From: Parascardovia denticolens DSM 10105 = JCM 12538
Lineage (GTDB): Bacteria > Actinomycetota > Actinomycetes > Actinomycetales > Bifidobacteriaceae
Assembly (NCBI RefSeq): GCF_001042675.1
Contig: NZ_AP012333.1
Span: 1,364,001-1,428,000 of the forward strand
Reading direction: 5' to 3'
DNA length: 64,000 bases
Made by a program: the position numbers and the translations under genes. Each line of letters begins with the position of its first letter. The stretch's first letter is position 1. The notes below the pieces were generated by a model. It was not told where the DNA came from, made no database searches, and saw only the letters and a list, made by a program, of their open reading frames with translations. Positions 8,865 through 20,633 of this stretch are shown piece after piece.

Positions 8865-9893
8865 CTAGCTCCTGGGCGCGATGACGTTGGCGAAGTGGTT
8901 GGCCCCCATCGTCGAGGATTCGGGCAGGAAGGCAGGGTCATCCGGGTCCATCTGGGGATCAGGAACCGTATGGACCTCCACCGGGGTGTCGGGGAAGATC
9001 TCCTTCCCTTTGCCGGCGTTGTCGCGGATCAAGGCTGCGAAGGAAGCGTCGTCATGGAAGACGACCATATTGGAGTCATCCAGGAAGGCGGCGATTTCGC
9101 CGAAAGTCGGATAGTCCAGATTCTCTTTCGCGGCGGTGACGGCGGACGAAAGGGCGGATGAAACCGTGGGAGCATCTCCCCCCATCGTCTTGGCAGAAGG
9201 GCCTCCGGCAGCCAGGACCGGTGCGGCTGGCATAGTGCTCGACCCGCCCAAGTCGCGGGCCAGAGCCTCCCACCCCCGATAGGCCACGAAAGCATCCTTG
9301 CGGCTGTTCGACCGCCCGAAGACCCGGCTGACATACCAGGCCCGGGGATCGCAAGTGACGTCTTTGAAAGCCTGGTTTTTCTTCCAATTGGAAGCCTTAC
9401 GAACTTTGACGATGGGGGTCGCCTGCGGGGTGACGATGCGGTCCAAGACCAGTTTGCGCAGCCTGGTCCACAAATCCCGGGCGTCCTTGAAGCGACGGGC
9501 GTTCCCAGAACCATCGGCGGACCGGCGGGAAGCGTACTGGCACAAAGCGGACAGGTGAACGACGGTCATCTCCCCCGACAGGGAAGCCTTCTGCGAATCC
9601 TGTGGTTCCCGAGAATCCCCCGAATCCGCGGAATCCTGCCAATCCTGCGGAAAATCAGCGAAATCCTCGACCGTTAACCGGTTCCCTTCCAATAAGTCGG
9701 CCACATCAAGGAAGACATTGGGCCGGTCCTTCAGGAAACGGTCGGCGCCCAGGGGGTACTGCTCCTGCGGAGGATAGGTGTGCAAAAGGGCGGCCGGGGA
9801 ATCAGAGCCGACAGTGGAGTCATATACATAAAGCGAGATGGGTTTGCTTCCCTGGCTGGGGGATGTGGGAACGCGCAAGAGATAATGCGTCAT
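8865..9893 (-). CDS. Conserved hypothetical protein, function unknown
   Basis: I do not recognise this 342-residue soluble protein. It has no membrane segment or signal peptide. Residues ~80-105 are a Ser/Asp/Gln-rich low-complexity stretch encoded by GAATCC-like repeats, and ~205-245 is an Ala/Ser/Gly-rich linker. A central basic region (WTRLRKLVLDR ... KASNWKKNQAFKDV) and an Asp-rich C-terminus are the other visible features. The start has AAAGG at a good distance. It shares GC-rich base usage with the folate operon side and not with the LacI gene whose start codon abuts its stop. Confidence 0.6.
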   Translation of the reverse strand: MTHYLLRVPTSPSQGSKPISLYVYDSTVGSDSPAALLHTYPPQEQYPLGADRFLKDRPNVFLDVADLLEGNRLTVEDFADFPQDWQDSADSGDSREPQDSQKASLSGEMTVVHLSALCQYASRRSADGSGNARRFKDARDLWTRLRKLVLDRIVTPQATPIVKVRKASNWKKNQAFKDVTCDPRAWYVSRVFGRSNSRKDAFVAYRGWEALARDLGGSSTMPAAPVLAAGGPSAKTMGGDAPTVSSALSSAVTAAKENLDYPTFGEIAAFLDDSNMVVFHDDASFAALIRDNAGKGKEIFPDTPVEVHTVPDPQMDPDDPAFLPESSTMGANHFANVIAPRS

Positions 9894-9965
9894 AGGGCAC
9901 CTTTCACAACATCGTGGCTTGAATCACCGTCGCCAGCGCAGCCACTTCCAGTGTAGCATGAAGAC

Positions 9966-9983
9966 GCCGCCGGGCCCGGCGGC
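9966..9983 (-). terminator. Possible terminator of the folate operon
   Basis: A perfect 18-bp GC palindrome (GCCGCCGGGCCCGGCGGC) lies 33 bp downstream of the DUF3180 stop. The following bases on the minus strand are GTCTTC, not a full T-tract. A direct GGCGCTTCGG repeat sits beside it. Confidence 0.4.
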
Positions 9984-10016
9984 CTTTGGCGCTTCGGTGG
10001 TTCGGCGCTTCGGCCG

Positions 10017-10547
10017 TCAGCGGTCCCTCCCCTCCTGAGCGGCCACGGGCGGCTGATAGGAACGAAGGGGATCCTTACCCTTCTGAGACGGATTCTCCGG
10101 CCCATCCTCAGGGGGACGCTGGCACCAATGCTCGCCGATGATGCCGAAGACCACATCCAGCAGGCAGACCACCACGGCCGAGGCGCACTGGATGACGGCC
10201 GTCCGGTAATAGTCCAGCTGGATCCGGGGTAAGGCCATGACCAGCTGTCCCGCGTACCAACCAGCCAGGCCGGAGCACGACAGGCTCAAGGCTTTGCTCA
10301 TGATCAAGGCGTTGACGGCGACGTTGGGGTTGATCTCCTTGCGGTCCCCCCGGGTGTAGCGCCGGACCTGGTAGGCGAAGAGAAGGATGACCAGGCCGGT
10401 GACGAAAAGGATGACCAGGATGTACCAGGGCACTCCCAGCAAAGAGACCCCTGACCGTTCGGTGATGAATTCCAGGACCCCTCCCGCCAGAAGACCGATC
10501 AGGAAGATGATGACGAAATACCACCATGGGGTGAAACGCGCTTTCAT
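10017..10547 (-). CDS. DUF3180 family membrane protein
   Basis: A 176-residue protein with about four membrane segments (residues ~8-28, 38-60, ~85-105 and ~118-140) and a hydrophilic C-terminal tail. It belongs to the actinobacterial DUF3180 family, usually found as the last gene of the folate operon, as here. Its ATG overlaps the stop of the folB-folK fusion (ATGA) and is preceded by GGGAGG. No biochemical role is known. Confidence 0.85.
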   Translation of the reverse strand: MKARFTPWWYFVIIFLIGLLAGGVLEFITERSGVSLLGVPWYILVILFVTGLVILLFAYQVRRYTRGDRKEINPNVAVNALIMSKALSLSCSGLAGWYAGQLVMALPRIQLDYYRTAVIQCASAVVVCLLDVVFGIIGEHWCQRPPEDGPENPSQKGKDPLRSYQPPVAAQEGRDR

Positions 10548-11569
10548 GCTGTACCTCCCAGAATCCACACGTCGGAGACCCTCGTGACCGCATCCCGGTC
10601 CGGGGCCCGCCGAAGCAAATCGATGATCGGCCCTCCATGCTCCCCCGGCAAGACGGCCTCGGGAGCGATGTCCGCCCAGGGGGCCAGGACGAAAGCCCGC
10701 TGCCAGGCGCGGGGGTGGGGCAAGGTCAGGTGAGGGTCCTGTCTGACCTGGCCATCGTAATCGATGATGTCCAAATCCAAAGGCCGCGATCCCCAATGCA
10801 CTTCGTGACTGCGCCCATGAGCGGATTCGATCAGCTGGAGGGAAGACAGGAGCGAGTCGGGAGTATGGACGGTCTGCAGCAGGACGATGGCGTTGGCGAA
10901 ATCGGGCGTGCCGTCGGGCATCCCCCAGGGCCGGGTGCCATACAGGGGCGAGATGCCGGTCACCTGATTGCCCGGGATGGCGTCCAGGGCGACCACGGCT
11001 GAGCGCAAAGTCTGTTCTTTGTCCCCCAGATTGGATCCCAGGGAGATGACGGCCTGATGGATTGTCTCCTCTTGATGGCCTTTTCCCCGGTCTTCCTGCC
11101 GGTCCGCCTGGCCATTCCCGCTTGTTGCGCCGCTGGATTCCTCGCCGCCCGCCGCACTGGCCTGACCTCCAGCCTCGCTGGCCGCCGCCTCGCCGGCTTC
11201 GGAGATCCCGGTCCTCTGGTTGCGCTCGATGGTCACGCTGACGTCATCGAAATCCACGGCTATGGGGGCATGCGGCTTATGGACGGTCACGCGGACTCGG
11301 TTCACCCGGTAGGAAAGGAGGACGGAATCGGCTATTTTCTGGGCCAGACGCTCGATCAGATCCACATGCTCCCCTTGGACCACGGACACGATCCGGTTGG
11401 CGATCTGGTCATAGCTGACGGTATCGGCCAAGTCATCGCTGCGGGTGGCGTCGGACAGGTCCAGGTACAGGGTCACGTCGATGATGAATTCCTGGGGCTC
11501 CTCATGCTCGGCTGCCAGAACCCCATGCCGACCCTGAACATGCAATCCGGTGATGGTGATCTTATCCAT
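10544..11569 (-). CDS. folBK: Bifunctional dihydroneopterin aldolase / HPPK (FolB-FolK fusion)
   Basis: A 341-residue fusion. Residues 1-~118 are dihydroneopterin aldolase (MDKITITGLHVQGRHGVL), which releases glycolaldehyde from dihydroneopterin. After a low-complexity linker of about 45 residues rich in Ala, Gly, Ser and Glu, residues ~165-341 are 6-hydroxymethyl-dihydropterin pyrophosphokinase (ISLGSNLGD, TRPWGMPDGTPDFANA, GSRPLDLDII). The two steps are consecutive in folate synthesis. The start at 11569 is chosen for GGGAGGAAC; the longer frame begins inside folP. Confidence 0.93.
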   Translation of the reverse strand: MDKITITGLHVQGRHGVLAAEHEEPQEFIIDVTLYLDLSDATRSDDLADTVSYDQIANRIVSVVQGEHVDLIERLAQKIADSVLLSYRVNRVRVTVHKPHAPIAVDFDDVSVTIERNQRTGISEAGEAAASEAGGQASAAGGEESSGATSGNGQADRQEDRGKGHQEETIHQAVISLGSNLGDKEQTLRSAVVALDAIPGNQVTGISPLYGTRPWGMPDGTPDFANAIVLLQTVHTPDSLLSSLQLIESAHGRSHEVHWGSRPLDLDIIDYDGQVRQDPHLTLPHPRAWQRAFVLAPWADIAPEAVLPGEHGGPIIDLLRRAPDRDAVTRVSDVWILGGTA

Positions 11570-11586
11570 GTTCCTCCCCGCCTCTT

Positions 11587-12627
11587 TCATTTGACTTCGT
11601 TCCGGGTCTTCCGCCGGTCGTATTCCCGCAAACGGGCCCCGGCGATAAGGGCTCCCCGGTTGCCGCTTATTTCATGGACCCGCACGGCCCACGCCCCCCC
11701 TTCGGCGATCAAAGCGGTCAGGCCAGCCGTGACCGCGTCCCTGCCGGCCAGGGTCAGCCCGGTTTCGGGCATGGCTGCGGACCCCCCGAAACGATCAGCC
11801 ATATCGACGATGAAACGTTTACGGGAAGCGCCGACCAGCACCGGATATCCGCTGGCTTGAAAGAGATCCAGAGCGGCGATCAGAGGCAGGTTGGTCCCCT
11901 CTCCGGGTTTGGAGAAGCCCAAACCAGGGTCGATGATGATCTGGTCCTGACGGACGCCTGCGGCGAGGACGGCCTCGACTTCCCGCCTGAGTTCCTCGCG
12001 GACCTGCTGGACCAGGTCGGGCTCGTGGTCAATCCGGACCGGATCCTGGCCGTTCTGGTTCTGGCTCTGGCTCATCCGCCCCTGGACAACCTCCCGCCTG
12101 GCCGAAGACGCGCCGGCACCCGTCGTCAGCCAGCCCCTCCAATCCTGGACGATGTATGGGCACCCGACCTGGGCGACCAAGGCAGGCAGGTCCGGGTCCA
12201 ATTGGCCGCCGGACACATCATTGATCACATCTGCCCCGGCCTCTAAAGCGGCCCTGGCCACCGAAGCCCGGGTGGTGTCGATGGACAAAGGCAGCTCGAA
12301 TCCTTCGGAGCGTAAGGAGGAGACCACAGTCCTGATCCGCTTCTCTTCCAGGTCGGCGGGGACGCGACGGGAGCCAGGACGGGTGGACTCGGCCCCGATA
12401 TCGATGAGGTCCGCCCCCTGCCGCGCCATGTCGAAGGCGTGCTTCACGGCCGCTTGCGGATCCAGCCATAAGCCCCCGTCGGAGAAGGAGTCTTCGGTGA
12501 CGTTGAGCACCCCCATCAGCAGGGTGCGGTCCAGGTCTTCGCCGGCCTTCCCCTTCAGGCCCAAACGGGCGTTCATCGCGGCATTTGCTGACATCCCGTC
12601 GGCCGCCATCTGTGCTGTCTTGACCAT
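11587..12627 (-). CDS. folP: Dihydropteroate synthase
   Basis: The 346-residue enzyme joins p-aminobenzoate to the pterin pyrophosphate made by FolK. It shows the pterin-binding blocks MGVLNVTEDSFSDGG, DIGAESTRPGS, INDVSGG and DPGLGFSKPG. A longer open frame begins at 12810, but it would overlap folE and lacks homology; ATG 12627 has GAGGAACG. An insertion of about 40 Gln/Asn/Arg-rich residues sits around residue 190. It lies third in the ftsH-folE-folP-folBK-DUF3180 run. Confidence 0.93.
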   Translation of the reverse strand: MVKTAQMAADGMSANAAMNARLGLKGKAGEDLDRTLLMGVLNVTEDSFSDGGLWLDPQAAVKHAFDMARQGADLIDIGAESTRPGSRRVPADLEEKRIRTVVSSLRSEGFELPLSIDTTRASVARAALEAGADVINDVSGGQLDPDLPALVAQVGCPYIVQDWRGWLTTGAGASSARREVVQGRMSQSQNQNGQDPVRIDHEPDLVQQVREELRREVEAVLAAGVRQDQIIIDPGLGFSKPGEGTNLPLIAALDLFQASGYPVLVGASRKRFIVDMADRFGGSAAMPETGLTLAGRDAVTAGLTALIAEGGAWAVRVHEISGNRGALIAGARLREYDRRKTRNEVK

Positions 12628-12665
12628 CGTTCCTCGAAATCCTTCCTTCGCGTTCCCTATACCGG

Positions 12666-13293
12666 CTAACGCAGCTGCGGAGCGTCCAGGATAAGCCGCA
12701 GGGCCTCGGCCCGGGTGTCGGATTGACGCAGATAACCGCGCACGGCCGAGGTGACGGTCCGGGCTTGGGATTCTTTGACCCCCCGCATCGACATGCACAT
12801 ATGCTCGCAATCGGTGATGACGATGGCCCCTTTGGCCCCGAGCTCATCCATGAGGGCGTCGGCGATCTGCTGGGTCATGCGTTCCTGGATCTGGGGGCGA
12901 TGGGCGAAGACCTGGACCAGGCGGGCCAGTTTGCTCAGGCCCACCACCCGGTTCTTATCCGGAATGTAGCCGATGTGGGCGAGGCCATGGAAAGGCAGAA
13001 GATGATGTTCGCAGACCGAATAGAATTCGATGTCCCTCACCACGACCAGGTCCTCGGTGGCCACATTGAAACGGGCGCCCAAAACGTCCCGAGGGTTCTG
13101 GCTCATGCCGGAGAAAATCTCCTGACTGGCCCGGGCGATGCGGTCCGGGGTGTCTTTGAGCCCTTCCCGGTCGGGGTCTTCCCCAATGGACTGCAGATAC
13201 AGGCGGACAGCCCGCTTGACCCCGTCCGCGTCAAACGGACGGGATGGACAGGATGGATAGGGAGGACGGGGCGAACGGGATGATTCGATTCCT

Positions 13294-13310
<17 letters not shown>
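12666..13310 (-). CDS. folE: GTP cyclohydrolase I
   Basis: A 214-residue protein that opens GTP to dihydroneopterin triphosphate, the first step of folate synthesis. It contains the zinc and active-site blocks [13 protein letters not shown] and [13 protein letters not shown]. The start region overlaps the ftsH 3' end; of the clustered ATGs I prefer 13310, with AGGA 8 nt upstream (13319 and 13316 are too close to it). The first ~25 residues are Pro/Ser/Arg-rich. Confidence 0.93.
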
Positions 13311-15699
<2,389 letters not shown>

Positions 15700-15775
15700 T
15701 GGCACACTCCTTGACTAGCCGAAAGTCTTCTGACGCGAGGCTCTCGGAAAAACGAATCTTTAATCTACCGTGAAA

Positions 15776-15801
15776 GGCTGAAATCCATCTGAGTTTCAGC
15801 C
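15776..15801 (-). terminator. Weak hairpin between hpt and ftsH
   Basis: Arms GGCTGAAA and TTTCAGCC enclose a 10-nt loop. On the minus strand it follows hpt by about 100 nt, with a short TTTC after the stem. It may be a weak terminator or part of the ftsH leader. Confidence 0.4.
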
Positions 15802-15901
15802 GAAAGCTGTCCTCTCCCTGATGGGTCCGACGGTTTTCTTCCGCGCTTTTCCTGTTTCCTCATTGTTCTGCCTGCTATCGTTCTCTTTGTTCCTGTTTCG
15901 C

Positions 15902-16498
15902 TTATTCAGCCTGGTTCGTCTGGCTCCCGGTCGCCCGCTTCTCCACTTCCTGGTAGACGGAAGGCTTGAGGACGGCGATGGAGTCCAGGTTCCGATACCG
16001 CTCGTCATAATCCAACCCATACCCGACCACGAACTTATCGGGTATTTCGAATCCCTTGTATTTCACCGGGACATCGAACTTCCTACGGGCCGGCTTCCCC
16101 AGCATGGCGAAAATCTCCACCGAGGCCGCTCCCCTGCTTTTGAGCTCGTTCACCAGCCAATCCAAGGTGAAACCTGAATCGATGATGTCCTCGACGATGA
16201 GCACATGACGGCCAGCCACGTCGGTGGACAGGTCCTGACGCACGGTCACCTTGCCGGCAGACCGGGTGCCTGATCCGTATGTGGACAAGCTCATGTAGTC
16301 GATTTCCACCGGGATGGTCATGGCTTGGGAAAAGGTGGTCATCACGTTGGCCGCCCCTTTGAGCACGGCGATCAGCAGAGGATCCTTCCCCTCGTAGTCC
16401 TCGCTGACCTTGACGGCCATCCGCCTGATCTTCCCTTCAAGAGCTTCATGCGAAATGAGCTCTTCCGCGATATCGTCCTGAACGTCTTTGATTTGCAT
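15902..16498 (-). CDS. hpt: Hypoxanthine phosphoribosyltransferase
   Basis: A 198-residue purine-salvage enzyme that makes IMP or GMP from hypoxanthine or guanine and PRPP. The PRPP-binding motif VLIVEDIIDSGFTL is at about residues 96-109. KGFEIPDKFVVGYGLDY is the typical C-terminal block. No ribosome site precedes the ATG; GACAAT ends 6 nt upstream, so it may be leaderless. The gene starts 12 bp after tilS, an association common in Gram-positive bacteria. Confidence 0.95.
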   Translation of the reverse strand: MQIKDVQDDIAEELISHEALEGKIRRMAVKVSEDYEGKDPLLIAVLKGAANVMTTFSQAMTIPVEIDYMSLSTYGSGTRSAGKVTVRQDLSTDVAGRHVLIVEDIIDSGFTLDWLVNELKSRGAASVEIFAMLGKPARRKFDVPVKYKGFEIPDKFVVGYGLDYDERYRNLDSIAVLKPSVYQEVEKRATGSQTNQAE

Positions 16499-16510
16499 GC
16501 GTTCATTGTC

Positions 16511-17737
16511 TCATGACTGACTGACCTTGGAAAGGTAGGCGTAAATGTCGCTCGGGGCCTTCTGCCTGCGCGCTTTGACCAGGGTCAGGCGCCGCCCTTC
16601 GCCTCCCGGCCCAGGCAAGAGGCCCGACCGGCGCGGACCGACCAGAAAGGCGTCAGCCTGAAGGATGAAATTCTCCTTGATAGGGGATCCCGATCTCTCC
16701 AAGAGGCGGTAAAGGATCCGGGTCCGCAAGGCACGGTGGTAGGAGGGGTAATCCACCAGCCTGGCCACGGCACCGGCGCCAGCCCCGGGCAGTTCAGCAA
16801 GTTCGGGCAACTTCGCCTGCTCCGACAGTTCAGTCTGCCCAGTCAGCTCCTCCAATTCAGGCAGATCCGCCAATTTCGCCAGCTCAGCTTGCTTGACCGG
16901 CTGGCAACAGGCCTGGAAGGCGGTATCCGCCTGCGATTCCAGGTAATCGAAGTCCTCCTGATTCCTTTGCGTAGCCCCCGCCCAGACCTTGACCATATCC
17001 GAACCGGCGAAAGCGTTCAAAGCGGGGAAGAAATCCTGCCGGATCCGCGAGCGCAGGGGATAGTCACCAGGAAGCGGCCCCAGTGAGGCTTCCCCGTTGG
17101 CGGGGTCGTCCCACCAGGCCAGACCGGCCGCCCGACAGATGGCCTCTGTATCCTGGCGGGAGATCGCTTTCAGGAAAGGTCGGAGGATGAGGACCGAGTC
17201 TTTCTCGGTCCTCGCGGGGATGCCGGCCAAGGCCCGCAGGTCGGGATGCCGCAAGAGGCCCAAAGCCACCGTTTCCGCCTGGTCCGTAAAGGTGTGGGCC
17301 AGCAGGAGGCAGCGGCTCCCCTCGTGGCGGGCCAAGTCGGTCAAGGCCTGGTATCTCGTTTGGCGGGCTGCGGCCTCCATCCCCTGTCCATGGGGGTCCT
17401 TGACCTGCACCTTCCTCACGACGACGGGGGCCAATCCGAGCTTCCGGCATTGTTCGGCCGTCTGATCAGCCACCTGGCCGGAATCAGCCTGGAGCTGGTG
17501 GTCGATGATCGCGGCCCCGCAGCGGATCCCCCAGGAAGCGCAGACGATCCGGGCCACATAGGCCAAGGCCAAGGAATCCCTGCCGCCGGAGCAGGCGACC
17601 AGGACCAGAGGGGCGTCCGGGGCGGGATTATGCCGCCCATGGGAGGCGAAAAGCCGGGATTGCAGGCCCAATCCGGCGTGAGCCAAGGAATCCTTCACCG
17701 CCCCGATCGCCTTTTTCAACTGTGGGGAATAGACCAT
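16511..17737 (-). CDS. tilS: tRNA(Ile)-lysidine synthetase
   Basis: A 408-residue enzyme that converts C34 of the tRNA-Ile CAU anticodon to lysidine. The PP-loop ATP site is ACSGGRDSLALAY at about residues 47-59. A stretch near residue 280-320 is an imperfect Leu/Pro/Glu repeat (LADLPELEEL, AKLPELAELPG), encoded by degenerate repeats and absent from typical TilS; it probably forms a linker. The ATG has GGAGG upstream and lies 2 nt after the glycosyltransferase stop. Confidence 0.92.
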   Translation of the reverse strand: MVYSPQLKKAIGAVKDSLAHAGLGLQSRLFASHGRHNPAPDAPLVLVACSGGRDSLALAYVARIVCASWGIRCGAAIIDHQLQADSGQVADQTAEQCRKLGLAPVVVRKVQVKDPHGQGMEAAARQTRYQALTDLARHEGSRCLLLAHTFTDQAETVALGLLRHPDLRALAGIPARTEKDSVLILRPFLKAISRQDTEAICRAAGLAWWDDPANGEASLGPLPGDYPLRSRIRQDFFPALNAFAGSDMVKVWAGATQRNQEDFDYLESQADTAFQACCQPVKQAELAKLADLPELEELTGQTELSEQAKLPELAELPGAGAGAVARLVDYPSYHRALRTRILYRLLERSGSPIKENFILQADAFLVGPRRSGLLPGPGGEGRRLTLVKARRQKAPSDIYAYLSKVSQS

Positions 17738-17739
17738 CG

Positions 17740-18996
17740 TCAGGCCTCCATCTTGGCCGCTTGGGAGGTCGGCACCCCCTTATGGGCGATGGGCTTCCAT
17801 TGGGATTTGGCGAAGATGGCCACGAAGGCGATGGGCACGTAAGACAGCATGAAGAAGGGGAAGCTGAGGCAGTAGGCCACCAATTCCTTGTTGCTGGCCT
17901 GGATCCTCTTCCTCTCCAGGATGCAGACGAAGGCGGCCAGGAGGATGAAGCCCACGATGGTCATCAGCAGGGTCAAGCCGTAGGCGGACAAGCTGGCCAC
18001 CTGGCTCTGCCAGGAGACGTAGCCCAAGGCCGAGTAGACGGCGGACAGGCCGTAGCGGATCAGGGAGATGATCATGAAGGGGCAGATGGTCAGGCTGAAG
18101 TCCACGGCCGACAGGTCCCTTTCCCTGACCGTCCAGCGGATCAGGCTGAGGCCGTAGTAGCGGAAGACCTGCAGGAAGCCCTTGCTCCAGCGGACCCGCT
18201 GGTCCCAGCTTTGTTTGAAGGAGACCGGCTGTTCGTCATAGAAGACGGCGGTATGGCAGTAGCCGATGTGGTCCCCGTTGAGGATGCAGTCCATGGTGAA
18301 TTCCACGTCCTCGGTGATCAGATGGAATTTCCAGCCGGCGTTGCGCTCCATGACCTTCCTGGAGAACATGAAGCCGGTGCCGCCGATCCACCCGTTGTTG
18401 CCCAAGACGGAACGGCCGGAGTTGAGCAGGCGGGATTGGAAGATGAACCAGAGGGCCGACCCGGCGGACACCCAGTTCTCGGAGGTATTGGTGGAATTGC
18501 GGTAGGAGGTGACGGCGTCGAAGCCTTGGTTGAAAGCCTTGTTCATCTCGCTGACGTAGTTTTTGTCCACGATGTTGTCCGCGTCGAAGATGAAATAGGC
18601 GTCGTAGACCTGGTCGAGGCCCTCGCCCCGGATATGGTTGAGCATGTATTTAAGGGCGTAGCCTTTGCCCACCTGTTCCTTGTTGAAGCGTTCCAACACA
18701 TGGCATCCCAGGTCCCGGCAGACTTGGGCGGTCTGGTCGGTACAGTTGTCGGCCACCACCCAGATGTCCACCAATCGCGAGGGATAAGTCTGGTTCTTCA
18801 AGGATTTCACTAGGTTGCCGATGACGGCCTGCTCGTTGCGGGCGGAGATGAGGACGGCGTAATGTTTGTCTTCCGGGGCGTCGGGATAAGTGACCGGCTT
18901 GGCCAGGAACCCCACGACGAAATAGAGGGCCTGGTAGCCAAAACTCAGGATTCCGAGGATGAGGATGATGACGTCAAGAAATTGCAGAAGAATCAT
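17740..18996 (-). CDS. Membrane glycosyltransferase family 2 (processive polysaccharide-synthase type)
   Basis: The 418-residue protein has an N-terminal membrane helix and a GT2 catalytic domain with NDP-sugar contacts (ISARNE, DNC, FDADN), an EDVEFT acceptor-site acid and the QRVRW motif of processive beta-glycosyltransferases. Three or four C-terminal membrane helices follow. This is the architecture of hyaluronan- or poly-N-acetylglucosamine-synthase-like enzymes. ATG 18996 overlaps the AI-2E gene stop (ATGA); an in-frame GTG lies 9 nt upstream. The product is unknown. Confidence 0.85.
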   Translation of the reverse strand: MILLQFLDVIILILGILSFGYQALYFVVGFLAKPVTYPDAPEDKHYAVLISARNEQAVIGNLVKSLKNQTYPSRLVDIWVVADNCTDQTAQVCRDLGCHVLERFNKEQVGKGYALKYMLNHIRGEGLDQVYDAYFIFDADNIVDKNYVSEMNKAFNQGFDAVTSYRNSTNTSENWVSAGSALWFIFQSRLLNSGRSVLGNNGWIGGTGFMFSRKVMERNAGWKFHLITEDVEFTMDCILNGDHIGYCHTAVFYDEQPVSFKQSWDQRVRWSKGFLQVFRYYGLSLIRWTVRERDLSAVDFSLTICPFMIISLIRYGLSAVYSALGYVSWQSQVASLSAYGLTLLMTIVGFILLAAFVCILERKRIQASNKELVAYCLSFPFFMLSYVPIAFVAIFAKSQWKPIAHKGVPTSQAAKMEA

Positions 18997-20633
18997 GAGG
19001 TCCACTTCCCCCTCGGCCCGCGGCCGGCCGAGCCCGACGCCTTGTTTTTCCTGGCTTTTGAATCGGCCGGGGCGGATGCCTCTTCCTCGGACGGCTTTCC
19101 CCTGGACGGTTCTGCCTTAGATGGTTCTTCCCCAAGCGACTTTCCCTCGGAAGATTCCGTCGCGGAAGGCTCTTCCTCGACGCCGACGATCTTCTTGCCG
19201 GTCCTTTGAGGCCGGTTCTGCGGGATGGCCACCGTCTGCGACTGGTCTTCCTCGGCCATGGTCTTATAAACCGGATAAGACCCTTCTTCGAAAGACTCCT
19301 TCGAAGAAGCCTCCTCATCCTTGACCTCCACCTTCCGGCGCAGGTCCATGACCCGCTGGGCCATGACATGGGAGGAGGAACCCCGCGAAGTCCGGGGCAG
19401 CTTCTCGGACAAGGGGTTGATCACGTTCTTCTCCAAGGCCTCCGCCCCGGTGACCAGGCCGGACTTCTTGACCGGCTTGGGGTCATCCATGAGGTCGGAA
19501 TCGATGAGGTCATAAGAACGCATGTAAGCCTGAAGCAGAGCCTGGATGCTGGCGGTGATGGGCAGGGCCAGGAAGGCTCCCAAAGCCCCGAACAGGCCGC
19601 CGAAGAAGAAGACGGACAGGAAGGCGACCGCGGGGTTGAGGTCCATCGTGTCTTTGGAGACCCGAGGCTGGAAAAGCATGTTCTCGATCTGCTGGTAGAC
19701 CGTGATGTAAATCAGCAGGTAGACCGCATACTGCCAGCCGTTGGTCCCCCACGCGGAGATGATGGGGATGACCCCGCCCAGGTAGGTCCCGATGGTGGGG
19801 ATGAACTGGGAGACCAGGCCGCACCAGATGGCCAGAGGAAGCCAGTAAGGGATTTTGAGCAGGATCATGAAAAGGGCCAGGAAGGTCCCGTTGAGGATGG
19901 CCAGGATGAAGCGGCTGTAAAGGTAATTGGAGATTTGGCCCTGCACCGTGGTCCAGATCACGATGAACTTGCGCTGGGACCTGCGAGGGATCCATTTGCA
20001 GACGCTGCGCCGGAGCTTGGGCCCAGCCGCGGAAATGTAATAGGCGACCAGGAGAATGGTCAGGATGGCCATCAGGCCCGAGACCACGGACGAAACGGTC
20101 GAATAGAGCTGGCCCAGATAGCCTTGGCCGTGGCGGGAGAGCTCCCGCAAGGCGCTGGTGCTCAAGTCGTTCATCTTCGGCAGCTCATACCCGGTCCAGG
20201 AAGAGATGGAATTGCGGATGTCGTTGTAGGTATTGGGGATGGTGGCGATGAGTTTGGTCGCCTGCTGGACCAGCATGATGCCAAAAACCGAGAAGAAGGC
20301 GATGACCACGACCACGAAGCCGATGATGGTCACCCCGGCCGCGGCCCCCCGCTTCCAACCATGCTTGACCAGGCGGATGATGAGCGGTTCCAAGGCCAGG
20401 GAGATGAAGAGGGCGACGATCACGTAGAAGACCACTCCGGAGATCTTCGGCCAGGAGTTCCAGACGAAGATACCCAGGAAAATGGCGATGACGGTATAGA
20501 ACAAACCCCGCCCCAGCCATTCCGGCGGGCGGCGGGAGTCCCCTTTGGCGGGGAAAATCGTGGCCAGGTCAATCCGTCGGATGGCGCTGGTCTCAGAAAT
20601 GTTGACGGTGTCCTCGTCTTTATCGGCATCCAT
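18993..20633 (-). CDS. AI-2E family transporter
   Basis: A 546-residue protein with about eight membrane segments in residues ~45-385, including the characteristic PRVSKDTMDLNPAVAF segment and a C-terminal FLALPITASI helix. The family includes TqsA-like exporters and Na+/H+ antiporters; the substrate here is unknown. The last ~150 residues are cytoplasmic, highly charged and repetitive (EEPSKAEPSRGKPSEEEAS), with a Lys/Arg-rich end. Start at ATG 20633; a TTG 15 nt earlier is possible. Confidence 0.88.
   Translation of the reverse strand: MDADKDEDTVNISETSAIRRIDLATIFPAKGDSRRPPEWLGRGLFYTVIAIFLGIFVWNSWPKISGVVFYVIVALFISLALEPLIIRLVKHGWKRGAAAGVTIIGFVVVVIAFFSVFGIMLVQQATKLIATIPNTYNDIRNSISSWTGYELPKMNDLSTSALRELSRHGQGYLGQLYSTVSSVVSGLMAILTILLVAYYISAAGPKLRRSVCKWIPRRSQRKFIVIWTTVQGQISNYLYSRFILAILNGTFLALFMILLKIPYWLPLAIWCGLVSQFIPTIGTYLGGVIPIISAWGTNGWQYAVYLLIYITVYQQIENMLFQPRVSKDTMDLNPAVAFLSVFFFGGLFGALGAFLALPITASIQALLQAYMRSYDLIDSDLMDDPKPVKKSGLVTGAEALEKNVINPLSEKLPRTSRGSSSHVMAQRVMDLRRKVEVKDEEASSKESFEEGSYPVYKTMAEEDQSQTVAIPQNRPQRTGKKIVGVEEEPSATESSEGKSLGEEPSKAEPSRGKPSEEEASAPADSKARKNKASGSAGRGPRGKWTS

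Noticed and set aside
12628-12810. 61-codon extension of folP into folE
   Set aside because: It would overlap folE and is Arg/Pro-rich noise; a good ribosome site supports 12627.
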